Shown here: positions 57,916 through 64,000 of the stretch, piece by piece
Numbering within the stretch: the first letter of the stretch is position 1
How the letters are laid out: each line of letters begins with the position of its first letter
Assembly (NCBI RefSeq): GCF_000003815.2
Contig: NC_049989.1
Coordinates: 3,345,580 to 3,409,579 of the forward strand
DNA length: 64,000 nucleotides
Source of the DNA: Branchiostoma floridae
Taxonomy: Eukaryota; Chordata; Leptocardii; Amphioxiformes; Branchiostomatidae
Reading direction: 5' to 3'
Position numbers and translations under genes: made by a program
Notes under the pieces: generated by a model
The model's input: the letters and a program-made list of their open reading frames with translations, nothing else
Databases searched by the model: none
Told to the model about the DNA's origin: nothing

Positions 57916-58136
57916 CTTTACGTATGTGATCTTGTTCATGCTATAAGCTATCAACTAAGTACTACATCATAAGAATTTTGCCACATTGTACCTCAGAGTC
58001 TACTATAGGCACTGAGCTTTAGTAAGCAATGTTAACTTCCAGCAAGAATAAGAAATGTTCAAAAGCCTTTGTAGTTTTTGCGAATAAGTCTTTCAGTTTT
58101 ATGATGTTTCCAATGTTACAACACAGAATATGGAGT

Positions 58137-58142
58137 AATAAA
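58137..58142 (+). terminator. TRIM-NHL gene poly(A) signal
   Basis: AATAAA lies 222 bp after the TRIM-NHL stop. It is the nearest canonical signal on this strand. Confidence 0.5.
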
Positions 58143-58324
58143 CAAGTAGACAATGAGCTATCTCTCAAAAACATTTTTCAATTATGTCCACTTAACTAAA
58201 TGGGGTTTTAGCATTCTGAGGGAAAATGATATCCGACATTTATATCTTATAACACAGATATGATACAAAGGCTCACCCTTCAGTACATACACAATATTAA
58301 CAATGGACCATTGTAGCCGAACAC

Positions 58325-58525
58325 TACTCTCCAAGCAGAGGTTAGGCTCCGGCTGTGTTTTTAATGTTTTTTTAGTCGTTTTTATCAGGCTTTCTATTTT
58401 GTATTTTATCTTGCTGTGTCAAAACCTAACTTTGGCTGGCGGACTTCAAGAAAAATGACAAAATAGAAAGCCCGATAAAAACGGCTGTAAAAAACAGCCG
58501 GAGTCTAACCTCTGCTTGGAGAGTA
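58325..58525. mobile_element. Foldback MITE, 201 bp, 9-bp TSD
   Basis: The arms begin TACTCTCCAAGCAGAGGTT on both sides and pair for about 70 bp, including the GCTTTCTATTTTGT block. The exact 9-bp direct repeat GCCGAACAC flanks it (58316-58324 and 58526-58534). It shares its first 19 bp with the element at 59918-60603. Confidence 0.92.
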
Positions 58526-59917
58526 GCCGAACACCATAAGCCCGGTGCGGGTCAGTCTTCCAAAGACCTACCCGAATGCCAAATATCGCCACAATCCATC
58601 CACAGCTTCTACGTTATTTCTAGCCAAATATGTTACGCTGGCAGAACCTTTGTCTTTGCTAATTGGTGACTTCAAATTCTACATTTACCTCACAACAAGC
58701 ATTGCTAAAGTCATAGTTCAAACTTCACGTTCAAAAAGTTTCTGTTCACTTCGCATCGGTCACATATCCGTCTGGAGAAGCGTCACCTACATTCACGTAT
58801 ACACCATCATACTGTACGCAATGAAAAGTTTAGGATATACGTATGACACGTGGACATCACCATCCATCCGTTTTCACACACCTTTGGCCTTCCACTCAAC
58901 TGTTCATTGGTAAGACTAAGAGTCTGCCAGAGAAGCCCGACTTTCACCCAGGAAACACTGTTTACCCTAATATCTGCGAGTCACTTCGATATGTGACACT
59001 CTGTGCAGTTAAATATCATCAGTTAGGACGGTTGTTTAGTTGAACCCCCCATTGATGAATGTTCCCCTGTCTTGTTACTATTAAACTTGAAAGTACTACC
59101 GTACATGTCAGCTTTAAACTCCAAACACATCTTCTATATATACTAGTATATAGTTCCTCCGGCAGTTGAGCCTCGGATCAAAGTAGATACTCGGCAGTCC
59201 CGAACGAAACCTCCGGAAAGGCAAATCATCCTCTTAACTGAAGTACGTCCAATATGCAGATCCCTTGCTAAAGCCAACGACGTTATAACGTCCTTGCTAA
59301 AATGTTGAAAAGGACATATCTACAATTGTCTTAAATTTTTGCTGCTTGACGACAACTGTGGCGTCAGAACTGGTTGATGACTTGCTTGTATTTGATTGGT
59401 GGCCACAAACAATACGCGGATTGTATTGGCTGTGACGTTCTATCACATTGTTGTAGTATTGTTCACCCACTACGCTTCGAACAACGTAAGCGTTGTTATT
59501 GTAGACCAAAAGCTAGCACGCGGAACAGACGGTCGGAAAAGGTAATCAAGTCCCCGAATGTTAGCACCGTCTAGTCAATATTTGACAAGCATATGGAGTC
59601 CCACCCTGTAGTCTTCAACTACAAAGCACTGGACCATCCACAAAGGCCAACATCACAGGCTGATGCTCAACTGAAGGAGCGCCCGTGAGTGAACGACAAC
59701 GTTGTAGAACGCCCAGTTTAACTACAATCATGAATATCTACGTCACAGAAGATAAGTAGGGAATTGTTTGTGAACTGAGACGTTCCTAGGCAATGTGTAT
59801 ACCAAGTCCACCGGAGACTTTTAGAGTAGAGTGGAGTGGAGTAGGTCAGGTACTAGCTGGCTAGGTAGGAGCTTTTGGTCAGTTTGGGTCGCTCATTCAG
59901 TTGATCATCATCATGCC
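58526..59917. other. Intergenic, no gene recognised
   Basis: Short open frames only; none resembles a known protein or is supported by splice sites in phase. A gtggagtggag-type short repeat lies near 59830-59842. Confidence 0.45.
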
Positions 59918-60603
59918 TACTCTCCAAGCAGAGGTTGAGTCGCGTAGCTAGATATAGTAGTAGTCGGAAAAATTATACAGGAGCTTTTGTGTAATTTTTG
60001 GGATTAATAATATATTTATTTGAGTGAACTTGTGGTTGGGGAGAAGATGTTGGGCTTTTTGAAGAGGGAAGTGGGTTGTAATTGTAGGTGAAGATTTCAA
60101 TAGGAGAGGATTAAATTTGCGGAGTTTATAAGGATGTAATCGGGGTGTTTGGAGAATTAATTTTGGTTATGAATAAATATTTGAGATAAAATATTGATTA
60201 AATATGGTGGAAATTAGGAAAAATTTTTTTGATATGATTTTTGGAAAATTTTAGTTTTTGATAAGGAAATTTAGGGAAAATTTGAGTTTTAGTTTTGTTT
60301 TTTGGTTGGAAATGTTGAAATAAGAAAACAAATGTTTAAAATGATTTTTGTTAAAAATTTTGAGAAATATTAAAGGTTTTAGAGGAGATAGTTTGTTTTT
60401 TAGGATGGTGTGTGGAAAAATTAAAAAAAACCACAAAAAGAAAGTTAAAAAAAAAAAAATAAATCGAAAAAAAAAAAACACTAAAAAAAAAAGAAAGGAA
60501 AAAAAAAAAAAACAAAACAATGTAAAAAAAGCAGGGGGGTCCGTACAGACAACAATACGAACTACTACTATATCTACGCGACTCAACCTCTGCTTGGAGA
60601 GTA
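59918..60603. mobile_element. Foldback element, 686 bp, same TIR family, cytosine-poor interior
   Basis: Both ends begin TACTCTCCAAGCAGAGGTT and the arms continue as TGAGTCGCGTAG...ATATAGTAGTAGT for about 45 bp with one small indel. Flanking 9-mers are CATCATGCC (59909-59917) and CATCATGGC (60604-60612), eight of nine identical. The interior is highly strand-asymmetric: 60001-60420 contains only six C on the plus strand, then A-rich sequence to about 60530. No transposase is present. The open frames in it are low-complexity artefacts. Confidence 0.88.
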
Positions 60604-63600
60604 CATCATGGCTTTGTGGATGGGCCAGTGGTTTGTAGTACTAGGTGAAGACTTGACTTGAAGACGTTAACATTTGGGGCCGTTATCACCTCTGTAGGCC
60701 GACTGTTCCGCCATCTAGCTTTTGGTATGCAGTGAGATATTCACGGTGAGATATTTCATCAGATATGTAGAGATGTGTGTTGAACTTTTTCCCTTTCGTG
60801 TTCCGCTTAGTTCCAGTTCTTGAACAAGAAAACTACCAGAAGCTTCGCATCCTTCGTTTGTTTATGGACGGACATTTTCAGAGTTGTTCATGAACCTTTG
60901 AAAATTGGTTGCGTCATGTAGTCATGAGCACTACGTGAACGTTCTCATCGTCAAACGTCCGTTTTCCGTGCAACTGATCGTCACCACCAAAAGTGTTGTG
61001 TTGTCCACAATCATCTTTGAACGACGAATTTGACGTCTAAGGAACTGACTGCTGAACAACAGCTGAGGCCCGGCAGCATAGTATATGATATGATACTCAT
61101 TAAATTCGCAGTTCTGACTTATAAAATCATGGCATCGAACCCGGCTTGGTGATACACAGACGTTTTCGACTAAAGACTGCAGGAGCGCTCTCTTCATGGC
61201 TGCGGGTTTTGGGCAACCTTCTTTTTTATGTTTATGAGAGTTAGACTCCTCTTGGAATAGTCTTTGAATGTCGTTTACCAGGATTTAAGGTAAACAGTAT
61301 CTAAATACGATTCAATCTCTACTAAATAAATCAAAATTTGGACGTTTCGTCTGGACATTACGAGAGACGTTCATCGACCTTCTCCAGCGTCACTAGACGT
61401 CTATCATACTTCAGCGTTCTACTGACCCCCCCCCCCCCAAAAAAAAAGATTAATAGATGTCACTCGAAATGCCTAACAATAATCTTGTCCAGTTGTAGAC
61501 ATTGAATCGTTTTTAGATGTTCTTTTTCTAATGTAACGAAGTCCTTGGGGCAAAGTAAAAAAAAACACAAACATTACACACTGACTATAACGTCAGAAGA
61601 AATCCTCTGTAAGTTGTATATCTTCCTGAAGAGTATTGTCACACTGGAAGTCAAGGAAAATGGCATTCCTTAGTCATCCTTTATCTATGGTGAGATCATT
61701 GATCTACTGTGAGCATCTCTGCAAATTTATGGGACACATCTTTAGCCTCCGTCATAGACCTTCTATGACTATGTGCGCGGTCGAGGAGCGGTGATTTGCG
61801 ATTTCCAAAATGGACCAGATCCTCTAAATCTAATGATCTCTAATGCATTACCTAGCAATGTAATCGCAAATCATCACCTTGCCAAAAATAAACGCCATCC
61901 GCATCTAGGACGGCTACGTTCTACGTTTAGCTATCCACGGTGGTTTTAACGTTGTAGGACAGAATAATGGACTGGGATATCCCCGAATGTGTCCCCTGGG
62001 CCATGGAAGCACCATATACTTCTCATCATCCGGGACATGTGTGCATCACGGTGAAGGTAGGATTGATGCTGCCATTAGTCCATTACTCAGGATCATGCAG
62101 GCAGAGCAAAAACTGGGTCAGTAGGATGTCGCTAGCATGGAATCCAGTCTTGGTCCCCTGCCGAAAGCTCGGTGACCAAAGTAAGCAAGGCTATATACCA
62201 GGCTCGATGACGCTGGTTTGGGAGGTTCTTGTCGGTCTTACTTCTTACGATGACTTATTTGCAAGCATGCATATCATACGGTAGCATATTAAAGAAAGTA
62301 TCAAAAGATGCGGAGTGTAGCTGGCATCGGCTACGCTCCTTTGCCAGCTTTTGATATGTTCTCATGCTGTTTGCAGAATAGATGATGATCAGGCATCAAT
62401 CTGATAATGAAATGGATGTACAATGTAGAAGTAGTAAAGGTTTTTCGAGCCCCAATAATACACGTTCTAATTTTGTTGCAGAGCAACAATGGCATAATCG
62501 TATGAAACAAGAAGAAAAATTGTCTCCAACTCTCGATCCCATGATATGCTTCGGCATTGTCCCATTGGGAAAGGCACAAATGTTCTCACTTCACTCTAGT
62601 GAAAATTAAATTTAGTACCCAGAGTTAGCAATTTTTACCAGGTATGGAATAACTTGGAGAATAATTTACTTAGGGAGTATGGATAGTGGAATTCTGCAAA
62701 AAGGGTGAACAATTGCCCAAGGGAGTATGCAGAGTAAATGCAAATAAAACCCTATGGCGGCAGACTCGCCTGGCAAATGTTTGTCACTGTATCCAGCGTA
62801 GTTGGGAAACTTCCTAGCGACTAGTCTCCTTTCAAGCAAAGAATGATACACACACCACAGTTGAGACACATTTAAAATTTTACTTCAATCTGTACAGTCC
62901 CCTGAACATTTACAAGCCTGATGCCAGCACTACATGGTCACAGCTACCTGGGTCTCAATGGCATCGCCCTGGCTGAGAATATTTATGACAAAGACAACTG
63001 CCACTAATGCCCTATCTGGACATGTCCACAATAAATAAATTAAGTCCACACACTTGCTACCCACCAGTTCGGTGGCTCAAGCATTTGTACAGCTACTGAC
63101 CAAACACCATGATCATTGCAACTGACCACAGGTTGGCAGAAATTGGACATTTTTGTTCTTGCACTGATTTTCCTATACCAACAACTATCATCACCGATTG
63201 TATTCATTTTTTTCACAGGAAATATTTTCTGCTGATCTTTTCATTGATAGATCTACTGTACAAACATCAACTTGTTAGTGCTAAGGTTACATGAGACAGG
63301 TATCAAAAACAAGGTGGCAGCTCTAAAAAGACACAAACAGTGTGCCATTTCACAACTATGTGCTGCATTTATAAAATCTAACAAAGAAATAAAAGCATCA
63401 GCCTAGCTAAACACTATCACACTTCACGAGGAATTTACAGGTGTTTATGTGACAACTATAATGGTACTGTAACATCTACAACATGCTAGTAACACTGGTT
63501 CAATGCTAAGAGAGTAAAGTCTAAGAACATCCCTTCTCCTGCCTATTTGGATGTACATTTTAGTCCTATCTACATGGCAGAAGAACATCATCTCTACTGG

Positions 63601-64000
63601 GGCAGGATATTCCCATACCTTATTGCTTAAAAAGAAGCATAACTTTGTACAATATCTTTCACTGGCTGTTTCTTTGTGCAAGGTTGTTTGTAAGAGGGGA
63701 GGAACACATGCATAGTTTAGGGTTGGCAATAGGCATGGCTCTTCTCACAATCCAGATGGCTCTATGTTGCAGTCACATCAGATAACATGAAGAAATAGAT
63801 TATGTGGAGTTCCCTATGTTTCCAGTAATTCATCTGATACCCCTGTGCATGACTGCTGTGCTCCAAAGTAGTGCATATGTCCAATATGAACACTCCACAA
63901 GAGCCATGTAAAATGGCAGCTTTCGTTGCCACCATTTTAGGAAGTGACATTTGAGTATGTCACGTTTATGTTGGTCTCAAAATACTGGCAACGTGTTGCA
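60604..64000. other. Intergenic or distal UTR sequence, no gene recognised
   Basis: No conserved coding exon was identified on either strand. A C homopolymer followed by A (61426-61447) and a possible inverted repeat (GGTGATTTGCGATT near 61790 against its complement near 61868) are present. The last 1.1 kb could be an untranslated end of a gene further right, but nothing in the sequence proves it. Confidence 0.4.

Noticed and set aside
60251-60638. Low-complexity frames rich in F/L or K
   Set aside because: They are caused by the C-depleted T-rich and A-rich interior of the foldback element; no protein domain is present.
1-64000. CRISPR arrays, bacterial operons, rRNA or tRNA genes
   Set aside because: None seen. 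The direct repeats present are tandem exon copies, minisatellites or TIR subunits, and no tRNA cloverleaf with conserved A and B boxes was recognised by eye.

Overview
The window is animal nuclear DNA: AT-rich, intron-dense, with GT-AG introns, AATAAA poly(A) signals and many small terminal-inverted-repeat elements. The mix of vertebrate-like one-to-one orthologues, an intronless TRIM-NHL gene and abundant short DNA transposons fits an invertebrate deuterostome best, most likely a cephalochordate (amphioxus). This is an inference; no sequence search was possible. Two runs of N (3589-3929 and 15507-15606) are assembly gaps.

I rebuilt seven genes exon by exon, each with matching splice phases. 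(1) RNF10, minus, 15288-6615, 18 coding exons, 850 aa. (2) A PRR11-like proline-rich gene, plus, 17346-21162, 7 exons, 318 aa. (3) HVCN1, the voltage-gated proton channel, minus, 26063-24008, 4 exons, 291 aa. (4) PRKRIP1, plus, 27140-37401, 6 exons, 175 aa. (5) A PHD-FLYWCH-MULE transposase gene, plus, 32940-35940, 5 exons, 631 aa, carried by a complete transposon inside the last PRKRIP1 intron. (6) A class I phosphatidylinositol transfer protein (PITPNA/B orthologue), minus, 51160-40107, about 270 aa, with an 8-nt and an 18-nt microexon, a duplicated 93-nt exon and two alternative terminal exons. (7) An intronless B-box/filamin/NHL protein of the TRIM2/3/TRIM71 type, plus, 56107-57915, 602 aa, without a RING.

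Layout: 1-6.6 kb is mostly non-coding, with a pogo/Tigger-like MITE and a hairpin. 6.6-15.3 kb is RNF10, which contains a 7-copy tandem array of one of its own exon ends. 15.3-17.3 kb holds a gap and a decayed LINE. 17.3-21.2 kb is PRR11-like, with a hAT-like MITE. 24-26 kb is HVCN1, head-to-head with PRKRIP1 (27.1-37.4 kb), whose introns hold a 2.5-kb long-TIR element and the 6.0-kb MULE. 40-51.2 kb is PITPN. 51.2-56 kb is repeat-rich intergenic. 56.1-57.9 kb is the TRIM gene. 58-64 kb is intergenic, with two elements of one MITE family; the larger has an interior almost devoid of cytosine on the plus strand.

The most unusual features are the apparently intact Phantom-like MULE with an added PHD finger, inserted 3 bases into a 5' splice site region, and the PITPN duplicated exon that swaps the membrane-docking Trp-Trp for Trp-Phe. 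Others are a family of 9-bp-TSD MITEs, one of which also abuts a 5' splice site, and the C-depleted foldback element. HVCN1 and RNF10 lie on human 12q24 and PITPNB on 22q12 (from memory), so part of the gene content may be ancestral linkage.
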